A stretch of DNA of 23,045 nt from the IMG/VR virus record IMGVR_UViG_3300021356_000181, positions 1-23,045 of that record. One strand, given 5' to 3'. This document shows positions 1 through 7,555 of the stretch, piece by piece. A program made the translations under genes and the position numbers. Source of the stretch: a virus. The notes under the pieces were generated by a model. The model saw only the letters and a program-made list of their open reading frames with translations. It was not told the DNA's origin and ran no database searches. Numbering within the stretch: the stretch's first letter is position 1; each line of letters begins with the position of its first letter.

Positions 1-2
1 CT

Positions 3-368
3 GTAACACAATCTCGTGAAACACGCTCACTAATTGCTGGCGAAGATCTATCATCTTCTCAGTTTAAATTCGTAACACTAGAATCTGATGGTCAAGTAGA
101 TCTTGCTGACGCTGCAGGAGAGCGTTGCTTTGGCGTTTTAGAAAATGACCCAGCATCAGGTGGAGAAGCAACTGTTGTTGTTTCTGGTCAAACTCGCATC
201 ACATGTGGCGGCACTGTTGCTGCTGGTGCGCAACTTCAAACGGACGCATCTGGTGACGCTATCACAGCAGCATCAGGGGATGTCTCTATGGGATACGCAA
301 TGGAAGCTGGCGTTGACGGTCAAGTCATCGCTATGGAGCTTATCCAAGGCGGCAACATCCTAGCGTAA
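3..368 (+). CDS. Head decoration / DUF2190-like capsid protein, C-terminal part (5' end outside window)
   Basis: The gene is open from the window edge in frame 3 and stops with TAA at 366-368, giving 121 visible residues (VTQSRETRSL at the edge, GGNILA at the end). The sequence is rich in Gly, Ala, Val and Thr, with short beta-like segments such as GQVDLADAAGERCFGV and VVVSGQTRITCGGTV. This resembles DUF2190-type or other small beta-rich capsid cement proteins, which bind the outside of HK97-fold capsids. Its place directly upstream of the major capsid gene, 26 bases away, fits that role. The true start is outside the window, so full length is unknown. A different reading frame at 145-363 is a shadow. 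The family assignment is inference from composition and position. Confidence 0.7.
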   Translation, partial: VTQSRETRSLIAGEDLSSSQFKFVTLESDGQVDLADAAGERCFGVLENDPASGGEATVVVSGQTRITCGGTVAAGAQLQTDASGDAITAASGDVSMGYAMEAGVDGQVIAMELIQGGNILA

Positions 369-377
369 CCTATAGAT

Positions 378-385
378 AGGAAGGA
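378..385 (+). promoter_or_regulatory. Strong ribosome binding site of the major capsid gene
   Basis: AGGAAGGA lies nine bases before the ATG at 395. It partly overlaps a short inverted repeat CCTAT-AG-ATAGG (369-380). The repeat is too short to call a terminator, but it could slightly modulate access to the site. Confidence 0.6.
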
Positions 386-394
386 ATAACAACA

Positions 395-1405
395 ATGCCT
401 ATGCTAACCGCCTCACAGGTACATATTGATCAGCCGTTGACAAACCTGACAGTAGCGTACCTACAATCACAAGACAACTTTATCGCTGATAAGGTTTTCC
501 CAAACGTACCTGTTGATAAAAAGACCAACAAGTATTACATCTATGACCGCGAGAACTTCTTCCGCAATGAAGTTCAGCCTCGCGCTCCACGCACTCGTTC
601 ACAGCGCGTTGGTATGTCAATCTCAAACGCAACGTACACTTGTGACGTGCGGTCTTTGTCTACAGACTTTGACTTTGAGACACTGGCAAATGCTGACACT
701 GCTTTGGATATTCGTCGCGGTGCATCAGAAATGCTCACACACAATCTCTTGATTGACCGTGAAAAGCGTTTCATGTCTACGTTCTTTGGAGCGGGTATCT
801 GGACGACTGAGTACACTGGTGTTGCTAATGCTGACAACGACACTGCAGCAGAAGTCACACAGTGGGATGACTACACAAACTCAACCCCAATCGTTGACGT
901 AACGAATGCTCGCCGTGCGATGCAGGTTGCTTCTGGTGGCTTTAAGCCAAACAAAATGGTTGTTACCCGTGATGTTCACGACACACTGATCAACCACCCA
1001 GACATCCTTGCACGTCTTAACGGTGGTGCAACTGTGACCAACACGGCAATCATCACTCAAGCTAAACTGGCTGAGATCTTTGAGATTGCTGAGTATCACA
1101 TCATTGATGCGATTGAAAACACTGCAAAGGAAGGTCTCACTGAGTCTCTTGCATTTGTAGCAACCAAGAAAGCTGCATTGTACTACTGCCCACCATCAGC
1201 AGGTTTGATGGTTCCATCAGCAGGGTACAACTTCACATGGAACGAACTTGATAACGCATCTGGTTACGGTATCGACATTCGTTCTTACACAGGTGACTTC
1301 CTGCGTGTTGAAGGTGTTGCAGAGCTTCTTGAAGCTAACATGGCTTATGACCAAAAGGTTGTAGGTGCAGATCTTGGTGTATTCTTTAACACCATCTTGT
1401 CATAA
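395..1405 (+). CDS. Major capsid protein
   Basis: This 336-residue protein begins MPMLTASQVHIDQPLTNL and has the size, acidic/aromatic mix and position of an HK97-fold major capsid protein. Typical features are the early FIADKVFPNVPVDKKTNKYY segment, the RRGASEMLTHNLLIDREKRF helix near residues 107-126 (spine-helix-like) and the later GYGIDIRSYTGDFLRV strand region. It would form the icosahedral shell. It lies between the decoration-like protein and the head-tail connector genes, as is usual. A strong Shine-Dalgarno AGGAAGGA (378-385) sits nine bases before the ATG, stronger than at most genes here, in keeping with a high-copy product. No protease-cleaved scaffold (delta) domain is obvious at the N-terminus. 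Confidence 0.9.
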   Translation: MPMLTASQVHIDQPLTNLTVAYLQSQDNFIADKVFPNVPVDKKTNKYYIYDRENFFRNEVQPRAPRTRSQRVGMSISNATYTCDVRSLSTDFDFETLANADTALDIRRGASEMLTHNLLIDREKRFMSTFFGAGIWTTEYTGVANADNDTAAEVTQWDDYTNSTPIVDVTNARRAMQVASGGFKPNKMVVTRDVHDTLINHPDILARLNGGATVTNTAIITQAKLAEIFEIAEYHIIDAIENTAKEGLTESLAFVATKKAALYYCPPSAGLMVPSAGYNFTWNELDNASGYGIDIRSYTGDFLRVEGVAELLEANMAYDQKVVGADLGVFFNTILS

Positions 1406-1409
1406 GGAG
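1404..1409 (+). promoter_or_regulatory. Ribosome binding site that decides the start of the 1417 gene
   Basis: AAGGAG overlaps the capsid stop codon (TAA 1403-1405). Its spacing to ATG 1417 is seven bases but only four to GTG 1414, which favours the ATG. Confidence 0.6.
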
Positions 1410-1416
1410 TTAGGTG

Positions 1417-1815
1417 ATGACCCGACCACCTTTCCAATATGATAAGCCAGTCTTCGTGCGTAATCCTAACGGGTTACTGATGAATGGTAAGCGTTATGCT
1501 AAAGGTGATCTCGTTCCTTGGAAGGAGCGGGGTCTCCCGAAGTCCAACATTGAACGTATGTACAATGAGCTTCACCTTCATCATAACGAAGAGCTAGAGG
1601 TTACACTAAAACCTTCTGTCGGTGACGGTCTTACTGATATGGATGCAGAACAACTTGCAATCCTTGTTAAGACAATCAACGATAAGGTAAAAGCCAAGAC
1701 CTCTAATGAGGCTGAATACGACAGAAAAAAGTGTCGTGTATCTAAAATCAAAGATAAACAAATTGGCTTCATTCGCTCTTGGCGTGGAAGACATGGTGAC
1801 TTAGAGGCAGATTAA
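1417..1815 (+). CDS. Hypothetical protein between capsid and connector genes
   Basis: A 132-residue protein of unknown function. An upstream GTG at 1414 is possible, but AAGGAG at 1404-1409 is only four bases from it and seven bases from the ATG at 1417, so I prefer the ATG. The N-terminus (MTRPPFQYDKPVFVRNPNGLL) is proline- and aromatic-rich with short strand-like segments. The C-terminal half is helical and highly charged (KTINDKVKAKTSNEAEYDRK), ending in a basic stretch before LEAD. No catalytic motif is visible. The gene begins just after the capsid stop and overlaps the next start as TAATG. From position it could be a head accessory or connector-associated protein, but I cannot name a family. 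Confidence 0.75.
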   Translation: MTRPPFQYDKPVFVRNPNGLLMNGKRYAKGDLVPWKERGLPKSNIERMYNELHLHHNEELEVTLKPSVGDGLTDMDAEQLAILVKTINDKVKAKTSNEAEYDRKKCRVSKIKDKQIGFIRSWRGRHGDLEAD

Positions 1816-2279
1816 TGGCTTGGACTTATGACGAAACCGATCTTGTAACTACAAGTGCTTCTGGTAGAGTAAATGTGGTTCGCCTGTTGATTGGTGATAC
1901 AGATAATAACGACCAGTTGATCCAAAACGAAGAGATCATTTTCGCATTAGCTCAGTCCAATAATAATGTCTACTTTGCGGGATCTTGGGCAGCAAGTACA
2001 ATCGCTGCTAAATTCGCTCGTAGGGTAACTACAAAAATAGATGGGGCCTTATCATCGAACTACAGTGATTTGGCTAAACAGTATAAGGCCCTGTCTGCAG
2101 ACCTTCGTGAACAAGGTCAGAAATATTCTATGACATCTGCAAGTCTACGTGCTGGTGGTATATCTAATGCAGTTATAAAAGCTAACCGTAGATTAACTGA
2201 TAGACCTGACTCTAGCTTTGCTAAGGGCCAGTTTGATAACCCACCAACTGATGAACAGTATATCAGGGATTATGAATAA
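1815..2279 (+). CDS. Head-tail connector protein (gp6/gp15-like adaptor)
   Basis: This 154-residue, largely helical protein starts MAWTYDETDLVTTSASGRVN and contains RLLIGDTDNNDQLIQNEEI followed by a predicted helix bundle (WAASTIAAKFARRV). That layout, an early 'hR.LIGDtd.....l.deEI' segment and then helices, is typical of the HK97 gp6 / SPP1 gp15 connector family, which docks on the portal and forms the first ring of the neck. Position two genes after the capsid supports it. The start overlaps the previous stop (TAATG), and the stop overlaps the next ATG in the same way, so translation is probably coupled. The C-terminus (PPTDEQYIRDYE) is probably flexible. Confidence 0.75.
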   Translation: MAWTYDETDLVTTSASGRVNVVRLLIGDTDNNDQLIQNEEIIFALAQSNNNVYFAGSWAASTIAAKFARRVTTKIDGALSSNYSDLAKQYKALSADLREQGQKYSMTSASLRAGGISNAVIKANRRLTDRPDSSFAKGQFDNPPTDEQYIRDYE

Positions 2280-2632
2280 TGTCGTTTCGGTCTTACGACC
2301 TTCTGAAACTTGTAGATGAACACGGGGAGACCTTAACTCTCCGTAAGTATTCCTATGGTGCCTACAACCCCCAGACCTCAGCTTTGGCATCATCAAGCAG
2401 TACGGATTACACATTTACTGGTTACTTCTATAACTATAGTCTTGGGGTAATTGATCCTGAGAATATAAACAGAGGTGTACGTAAATGCGTGATCCCTGCT
2501 TTGGGGTTGACTGTCGCTCCTGATACTGAGGATGAGATTATAGGTAATGGAAACAAAGTTCATATCAATAACGTCCTTACTATGTTTTCTGGTGGCACTG
2601 CCCTCTGCTATATTTGTGATGTAAGCGAATGA
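2279..2632 (+). CDS. Putative head closure / head-tail joining protein
   Basis: A 117-residue protein starting MSFRSYDLLKLVDEHGETLT with a beta-rich body (TLRKYSYGAYNPQT, YTFTGYFYNYSLGVI, GNKVHINNVLTMF). Size, predicted fold and location between the connector and the gp10-like protein match head closure or stopper proteins (SPP1 gp16-like, small SH3-like barrel). These cap the connector and seal DNA inside the head. Direct sequence similarity is weak, so the role is inferred mostly from gene order. It overlaps the following gene by four bases (ATGA at 2629-2632). Confidence 0.6.
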   Translation: MSFRSYDLLKLVDEHGETLTLRKYSYGAYNPQTSALASSSSTDYTFTGYFYNYSLGVIDPENINRGVRKCVIPALGLTVAPDTEDEIIGNGNKVHINNVLTMFSGGTALCYICDVSE

Positions 2633-3045
2633 TTAAATCCTCTGTCAAAATTGATGAAGCGGCTATAGCTAGAAAAATAGAAGCTGCTAAAACAAGTATT
2701 TTAGAAGAAGTAAAGAATGAATTTAAGGCGATTGCAAGGGATGCAGTTAGGTTTTCCCCTGTAGATACTGGTGCTTTTGTTACATCTTGGTCGTTTGAGA
2801 CAGGCAAGTCAGGTAGACCAAGGGGTAAGAGTTCTCTCAATAGGCCAAGAAGACAAGATGAAATTAAGAAACGAGAAGAAGGTGAACAAAATCTTCTGTC
2901 TGATATAGATAAAATCCCTGACTTAGAAAGCACAAAAGTGGCTGTACTTCGTAATGGCGCACCTCATGCAGAGTATGTAGATTATGGCGATAGTAAAGAC
3001 AGAGGGCGTGTTATAAAGGGTAAATTAATAAGGCTTCACGGATGA
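2629..3045 (+). CDS. HK97 gp10-like neck / tail completion protein
   Basis: This 138-residue protein has an N-terminal helical part (MIKSSVKIDEAAIARKIEAA) followed by the characteristic phrase RFSPVDTGAFVTSWS near residues 41-55. 'SPvdTGaLr.SW' is the signature of the HK97 gp10 / tail completion family, which sits at the head-tail junction. The middle (about 65-90) is very rich in Lys, Arg and Glu, and a C-terminal segment (GAPHAEYVDYGD) matches the usual 'a.Yv.yvefG' end of this family. ATGA overlaps on both sides tie it to the neighbouring neck genes. Confidence 0.8.
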   Translation: MIKSSVKIDEAAIARKIEAAKTSILEEVKNEFKAIARDAVRFSPVDTGAFVTSWSFETGKSGRPRGKSSLNRPRRQDEIKKREEGEQNLLSDIDKIPDLESTKVAVLRNGAPHAEYVDYGDSKDRGRVIKGKLIRLHG

Positions 3046-3449
3046 GTAGCATATTTGTTGACATAAGACGTGGACTAGAATACGAACTCTCTCAGGTTAC
3101 TGATATTCCCTCTATAGCCTACGAGAACGTATCTTTTGATCCTACAACGGGAACCTCTTGGGTGAGACCTACCTTCATTCCTACTTCCCGTAGGCCAGCA
3201 GTTAGAGGCACAAGCCCACAACAACTCTACACAGGAATATTTAGGGTTGACTGCTTTGTGGCAGAAGGTAGTGGACCTTTAGCTGGTGACAATCTAGCAA
3301 ACAGTATAATCGACGCTTTTGAAGCTACCACAGATATCACATTTAACTCAAAGACGATATCTATAGATTATGCAGAAAGAGAGGAAGGTAGGCTATCCTC
3401 TCCTTGGTACTTCATTCCAGTCACTATTGGCTGGTATATATATAATTAG
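3042..3449 (+). CDS. Tail terminator protein (DUF4128-like)
   Basis: A 135-residue protein. VSFDPTTGTSWVRPTFIPTS followed by LYTGIFRVDCFVAEGSG and a late SPWYFIPVTIGWYI strand is the pattern of DUF4128 / lambda gpU-like tail terminators. These form a hexameric ring that ends tail polymerisation and joins the tail to the head. It lies just upstream of the major tail protein, the usual place, and starts inside the previous gene (ATGA). The next gene starts ten bases downstream with its own strong ribosome binding site, so coupling is looser there. Confidence 0.8.
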   Translation: MSSIFVDIRRGLEYELSQVTDIPSIAYENVSFDPTTGTSWVRPTFIPTSRRPAVRGTSPQQLYTGIFRVDCFVAEGSGPLAGDNLANSIIDAFEATTDITFNSKTISIDYAEREEGRLSSPWYFIPVTIGWYIYN

Positions 3450-3459
3450 GAGAAACTAA

Positions 3460-4431
3460 ATGGCTTTATCACAAGGCTCTCGTTCGCAGTTGGCATTCGG
3501 TGTTCAATCCGACTTTACAACTACGGCAACATCATTCACCAACCTACCATTCACTACGCACTCCCTTAACTTAACTAAGGATCGTGTAGCTGGTACAGAT
3601 ATTAATTCCCACCGTATGCCGACAGTTGATCGTCACGGCAACCGTACAGTATCAGGAGATATTGTAGCTGATCTTCGTCACGCAGAGTTTGATGAGTTGA
3701 TCCAAGCTGCTCTTATGTCAGATAATGACTTTGCTACAGGTTACACTGCAGGGGATGGCACAACAGTAACCAATGCTGCAATCATAGGTACAACGCCTAC
3801 CTTTCTTACCCTTGAAGATTATGCTGCTGACATTGACCAAGCAAGACTCTTTACGGGTTGTACAGTAAACACAATGGCAGTTTCTATGGCTCCTAACCAG
3901 ATGGTAACAGCTACCTTTGGTATAGTAGGTCGTGATATGTCTATATCAGCAACACAGAAAAGCACTACAGCTTCTGCAGGTGCAGCACCTTTTGATGCCT
4001 ATTCTGGTGATATTAAATTAGGCAACAAGGGAACACTTGGTTCAGCTTTGACTATTATCACTGCTCTTGACTTCACCCTGACTAACAGCTTTGCTCCAAC
4101 CCTTGTTATTGGAGAAAGCACTGCAGGTGATATGGAATTTGGAACTGCATCTTTGGAAGGTAGTGTATCTTGCTACTTTGAAGATGCTACGATGATCAAC
4201 CGTTTCCTCAACGAAACTGAATCAGCACTTGAAGTTTCTGTAGGTGATGGCTCTAATACGCTGACATTCCGTATGCCTCGTATTAAGATTAACTCTGCTG
4301 ATGTGGGAGTAGATGGCCCAACTTCACGGATCGTGAATATGTCCTTTACAGCCCTTCGTGATGACACCAGCCTTTCTGGAAGCAGCACAGACACAAACAC
4401 CATGTTCTATGTAACGAAATCTGGTGCATAA
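3460..4431 (+). CDS. Major tail tube protein
   Basis: A 323-residue protein starting MALSQGSRSQLAFGVQSDF, with HSLNLTKDRVAGTDINSHRM and the segment DIVADLRHAEFDELIQAAL. These are typical of the large (about 300 residue) siphophage tail tube family, in which an early beta strand is followed by '.v.Gd...el....fd.ll.aal'. The rest is Thr-, Ser- and Gly-rich beta sheet. Rings of this protein stack to form the tail tube. TAGGAGA before the ATG is a strong ribosome binding site, fitting a high-copy product. The gene is followed by an 82-base gap with hairpins, unlike the overlapping neighbours. Confidence 0.88.
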   Translation: MALSQGSRSQLAFGVQSDFTTTATSFTNLPFTTHSLNLTKDRVAGTDINSHRMPTVDRHGNRTVSGDIVADLRHAEFDELIQAALMSDNDFATGYTAGDGTTVTNAAIIGTTPTFLTLEDYAADIDQARLFTGCTVNTMAVSMAPNQMVTATFGIVGRDMSISATQKSTTASAGAAPFDAYSGDIKLGNKGTLGSALTIITALDFTLTNSFAPTLVIGESTAGDMEFGTASLEGSVSCYFEDATMINRFLNETESALEVSVGDGSNTLTFRMPRIKINSADVGVDGPTSRIVNMSFTALRDDTSLSGSSTDTNTMFYVTKSGA

Positions 4432-4513
4432 GAATCCTAGCTAGGATGAGGGGGGTGGTTGTCGGGTGCTGCTCCCCTCGCTTTAAAACCCGACTAGCCC
4501 GAAAGGAAACCCA
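4432..4513 (+). promoter_or_regulatory. Hairpin-rich gap after the major tail gene
   Basis: This is the longest clear gap in the structural block. It holds a perfect 14-base palindrome (ATCCTAGCTAGGAT, 4434-4447), a 7-bp stem GTCGGGT/ACCCGAC (4461-4467 with 4488-4494) and a competing 6-bp stem GAGGGG/CCCCTC (4448-4453 with 4474-4479) whose downstream arm lies in the loop of the 7-bp stem. No U-tract follows, so it is not a standard intrinsic terminator. It may stabilise the 3' end of the abundant tail-tube message or reduce readthrough into the low-copy chaperone gene. AAAGGA (4502-4507) is the ribosome binding site for the next gene. Confidence 0.5.
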
Positions 4514-4912
4514 ATGGACTTGAAAGACCTGACACCGACAAGTGATACTGTGGATGTGAACATTGTGCATCCTACGACACTAGAACCATTACTGAATGAT
4601 AATTCAGACCCAATGGTAATTACTATGTATGCTCCACATTCTAAGGAGTATAAGGCTGCAGTACATGAGCAGACGAACAAGCGTCTAAAGCAAGCGCAGT
4701 CAAAGAAGAAGGTAGATTTAACTGCTGAAGATATAGAAGACGCCACTCTTGATTTATTTGCCAAGACAACAAAATCTTGGAATATCACATACGATGGTGA
4801 AGAGCCAAATTTCTCTGTGAGTAAAGCAAAAGAGATTTATAGCGAAGTCTTCTGGATTAGAGACCAGATTGACGAAGCGGTGAGTAACTCTTTAAATTTC
4901 AAGAAGGCTTGA
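4514..4912 (+). CDS. Tail assembly chaperone, short form (lambda gpG-like)
   Basis: A 132-residue acidic/helical protein between the tail tube and tape measure genes, the classical position of gpG. Such proteins coat the tape measure protein and recruit tail-tube subunits and are absent from the finished virion. Residues 30-60 are strand-rich with a charged helix (EYKAAVHEQTNKRLKQAQ), and the C-terminal half (SKAKEIYSEVFWIRDQIDEA) resembles the end of many gpG-type chaperones. Near its end it carries an in-frame T TTA AAT slippery heptamer. Ribosomes slipping there make the longer form with the next reading frame. Termination in the normal frame occurs at TGA 4910-4912. Confidence 0.8.
   Translation: MDLKDLTPTSDTVDVNIVHPTTLEPLLNDNSDPMVITMYAPHSKEYKAAVHEQTNKRLKQAQSKKKVDLTAEDIEDATLDLFAKTTKSWNITYDGEEPNFSVSKAKEIYSEVFWIRDQIDEAVSNSLNFKKA
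4891..4897 (+). promoter_or_regulatory. -1 programmed ribosomal frameshift site (TTTAAAT)
   Basis: The heptamer fits X XXY YYZ and is in the correct register: zero-frame codons are TTA (4892-4894) and AAT (4895-4897). The -1 frame is blocked by TAA at 4885-4887 just upstream, and the zero frame ends at 4910-4912, so the shift must occur in a window of about 24 bases that contains this heptamer. A Shine-Dalgarno-like GGTGAG (4879-4884) lies six bases upstream and could stimulate slipping. I did not find a convincing downstream stem. Confidence 0.8.
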
Positions 4913-5250
4913 TTGAAGAGCTTCTCGACTTTGCAGAACATGAGTTCTCCATCAGTAAGCCCGACAAAAGCGGGATATCAGAACGTGAACACTTAGAACA
5001 AGTAGAAAGGCAGACTGGACGTAGACCAAAGGGATTGGATGGACCTGATTTTCCCACTTTGTTGTCTCACATCTGGTCTGCCTTTGTTGCATTAAGCAGT
5101 GGCAGAACTATGGGTTTCTCTGGCCCTAACCCGATTACCTACGAACAAATAAAAGCATGGAAGGAACTTACGAATACACCATTGTCTTCTTGGGAAGTAG
5201 AGGCAATAAAACGTGTGGACGTAATTTACATGGGTAGTTTTAATGGCTGA
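4897..5250 (+). CDS. Tail assembly chaperone, frameshift extension (lambda gpT-like)
   Basis: Read in the -1 frame after the slippery site, this continues the chaperone as FQEGLIEELLDFAEHEFSIS for 117 residues to TGA at 5248-5250. The fused gpG-T-like protein would be 245 residues. The segment contains LDGPDFPTLLSHIWSAFVAL and ITYEQIKAWKELTNTPLSSW, a pattern seen in phage GPT/DUF1799-like tail chaperone domains. A TTG at 4909 could in theory start it alone, but no ribosome binding site precedes it and the frame opens only at 4888, so frameshifting is much more likely. It overlaps the tape measure start by eight bases. Confidence 0.75.
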   Translation, partial: FQEGLIEELLDFAEHEFSISKPDKSGISEREHLEQVERQTGRRPKGLDGPDFPTLLSHIWSAFVALSSGRTMGFSGPNPITYEQIKAWKELTNTPLSSWEVEAIKRVDVIYMGSFNG

Positions 5251-7555
5251 TCTTGCAGATATTCGCATAGGTATTGATGTTGAAACAGGGGATGTCGCTA
5301 GGGCTGTACAAATGTTTGAGTCCTTCAAGCGCAAAACTGCCCAATTAAAGTTGGAATTAAATAAGGGTAATATAACTAAAAAAGCATATAATCGCTCTAT
5401 TCAGCAAATGGGAGCGCAGCTTGGTAAAGTAACAGGCAATACCAATCAAGCTAAAAGCGCCATGATGAAGTATAGGCTTGCGATAGAAAATGCAACTGAT
5501 GAACAACTTAAGTTTACTACAGCTTCTGGTAAAGGTATGCGTAGGATGGAGATCCTCGCACAACAAGCTGGTTATCAGATTGGAGACCTTGCTGTACAAA
5601 TTCAATCTGGAACTAATGCTGCTGTTGCTCTAGGTCAACAAGGCTCACAGTTGCTAGGCTTTTTTGGTCCTACAGGGGCTATTGCTGGTGCTGTTTTAGC
5701 TATCGGTACTGGTTTAATTGCTCCGTTCCTAAAAGCTAAAGATACAATTAAGGACACCACAAAAGAAATTGAATCTTTACGGTTACAAATCGACCTAATT
5801 AAGTTTGGTTTCAAAGATGAAAAGTCCTTTCAACTTACTATAGACATAGAAACAGCAAGGAAAAAGATAGACGAGTTTAAAGCCAATATTTCAAAATTAA
5901 AGTTGGTCCCAAGCGATACTTCCGCTGTTCAAGTGGTGAAGTATTTAGAAGCCATAGAATATCAAGAAGGTCTTATAAAATCCGCTATGGATGAGCTTAA
6001 AGTAAGAGCTGATCTTACGACAGAGTATATGATCCAAGAAGATAAACTCAAAAAACTTGAATCTTCACATAACGATTTAACCTCTGCTGCTAACGCTTAC
6101 TCTAAGGCTAACGAGGAAATTTCAGAAGAAAGGGCTAAAGAACTTGACCTACTATCAAAAATAGCTAATACAAACCCTAGAATAAAAAAAGAGCAAGATG
6201 CTCTGGTTTCTTCTGCTAAGGCTTACTCTTTAATTAATGGTCAAATATTACAAGAAAAAGTTGAAGAACTTGAGTTATTATCAAGGATAGCTAATACAAA
6301 CCCTAAGATAAGAAAAGAGCAAGATGCCTTAGTTTCTGCTGCTAAGGCTTACTCTTTAATTAATGGTCAAATATTATTAGAGAAGGCTGAGGAGCTTGAG
6401 TTATACGAGAGGCAATTTGCTAAACAAGACACAATAAATGAACTATTGCATTCTGAGTTAAAGTATGGTAAAGACAGCGCAAGATATAAAACACTACAAA
6501 ATAGTTTACAGGATCAGCAATTAAAAAAAGAAATTGAATTATTAAAACTAAGTGATACTCAGAAAAAGATATTGGTGTCACTAGTAAATGAGCAACGAAG
6601 GCTACTTGATCAATTAGATGAAGAAGAAGAAAAAAGAAAAAGGATAGCTGACTTAATAATACCCCCCGCCCTTGCAGCTAAAGGGGCTGGTTATGCGGCT
6701 TTAAGTGGTGAATTGGCATTAAGGCAAGCCACAGGTTTGGGTGTAGTAGAGGACAAGACGGATAAAAAGACTAAAGCTAAAGAATCTATGGCTTCCATAA
6801 TAAAAGGTATGGAAGAACAAGCTAACCTTCAAAGAAAATTAGTAGGTTTATCTGATCAAGAAGCTGATTACTTACGGGTACTATATAACCTAAAAGAACA
6901 AAATAAAACTGCCTCTGGAAAAATGACTGAGGCTGAACTTATACGGTCAGCAGAAAGAATAGCCGCCATAAACGCAGAAACAGCCGCTATGGAAGCGCAA
7001 ATGCAAAAGATACAAGATGTGGCTGATAGCTTTGAAACTCATTTCGGTGACGCCCTAATGGGTATTGTAACTGACTTCGATTTCCTAAATGACTCTATTG
7101 AAGACTTTGGATATAATGCAGAACAAGTCTTCAAGAATATGGCAAGGGAAATCATAAAAGAGCTTTATCGTATCTTTGTTGTTAAGAAGATCACAGGATT
7201 TATCTCTAGTGCTATAACTGGCACTTACAACGATCTAGGTAATGTAGGCAAGGGGGCTTATCTGCCCTCTGGTGATGGCGGTGGATACACAGGTAGTGGC
7301 CCTCGCTCTGGTGGACTAGATGGTAAGGGTGGTTTCCTAGCTATGTTGCACCCTAAAGAGACTGTAATAGATCACACTAAAGGTCAGTCTGCAGAGGGTG
7401 TTACTGTCGTACAGAACATCAATATTTCTACTGGCGTACAACAAACAGTTCGTAATGAGATAAGAACTTTGATGCCACAAATAGCTAATAGCGCCAAGGC
7501 AGCAGTGTCTGACGCTAAGAGGCGTGGTGGATCATATGGAAGGGCATTGTCGTAA
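5243..7555 (+). CDS. Tape measure protein
   Basis: A 770-residue protein that sets tail length and is ejected with DNA. The N-terminal part (residues 1-135) is helical. Residues 138-163 (FFGPTGAIAGAVLAIGTGLI) are a hydrophobic membrane-like segment typical of tape measure proteins. A long coiled-coil region follows, rich in Lys, Glu and Leu, including three tandem 42-residue units (276-401). The C-terminal region has the phage tape measure signature AREIIKELYRIFVVKKITGF followed by a Gly-rich linker and GGFLAMLHPKETVIDH. At roughly 0.15 nm per residue (family rule) it predicts a tail near 115 nm. The final residues overlap the next gene as TAATG. AT-rich codon use is stronger in the coiled-coil part. 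Confidence 0.93.
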   Translation: MADLADIRIGIDVETGDVARAVQMFESFKRKTAQLKLELNKGNITKKAYNRSIQQMGAQLGKVTGNTNQAKSAMMKYRLAIENATDEQLKFTTASGKGMRRMEILAQQAGYQIGDLAVQIQSGTNAAVALGQQGSQLLGFFGPTGAIAGAVLAIGTGLIAPFLKAKDTIKDTTKEIESLRLQIDLIKFGFKDEKSFQLTIDIETARKKIDEFKANISKLKLVPSDTSAVQVVKYLEAIEYQEGLIKSAMDELKVRADLTTEYMIQEDKLKKLESSHNDLTSAANAYSKANEEISEERAKELDLLSKIANTNPRIKKEQDALVSSAKAYSLINGQILQEKVEELELLSRIANTNPKIRKEQDALVSAAKAYSLINGQILLEKAEELELYERQFAKQDTINELLHSELKYGKDSARYKTLQNSLQDQQLKKEIELLKLSDTQKKILVSLVNEQRRLLDQLDEEEEKRKRIADLIIPPALAAKGAGYAALSGELALRQATGLGVVEDKTDKKTKAKESMASIIKGMEEQANLQRKLVGLSDQEADYLRVLYNLKEQNKTASGKMTEAELIRSAERIAAINAETAAMEAQMQKIQDVADSFETHFGDALMGIVTDFDFLNDSIEDFGYNAEQVFKNMAREIIKELYRIFVVKKITGFISSAITGTYNDLGNVGKGAYLPSGDGGGYTGSGPRSGGLDGKGGFLAMLHPKETVIDHTKGQSAEGVTVVQNINISTGVQQTVRNEIRTLMPQIANSAKAAVSDAKRRGGSYGRALS
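6068..6445 (+). repeat. Three tandem 126-bp (42-residue) repeats in the tape measure gene
   Basis: Units run 6068-6193, 6194-6319 and 6320-6445 (residues 276-317, 318-359, 360-401). The clearest shared DNA word, GCTAATACAAACCCT, recurs at 6164 and 6290, exactly 126 bases apart. Units 2 and 3 share QDAL.S.AKAYSLINGQIL at protein level. Unit 1 is more diverged (AANAYSKANEEIS) and the end of unit 3 has decayed. The sharper DNA match between later units suggests a recent in-frame duplication. Confidence 0.85.

Noticed and set aside
145-363. 72-residue ORF on the plus strand inside the first gene
   Set aside because: It is frame 1, while the real gene runs in frame 3 with phage-like protein composition to TAA 366-368. 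The ORF has no ribosome binding site and reads as low-quality sequence.
4909-5250. TTG-started independent gene for the second tail chaperone part
   Set aside because: No ribosome binding site precedes the TTG, and an in-register slippery heptamer lies just upstream. The frameshift explains the reading frame better.
6068-6445. Tape measure repeats as a CRISPR array
   Set aside because: Unit length is 126 bases without conserved repeat/variable spacer structure, and the repeats keep the reading frame of a coiled coil.
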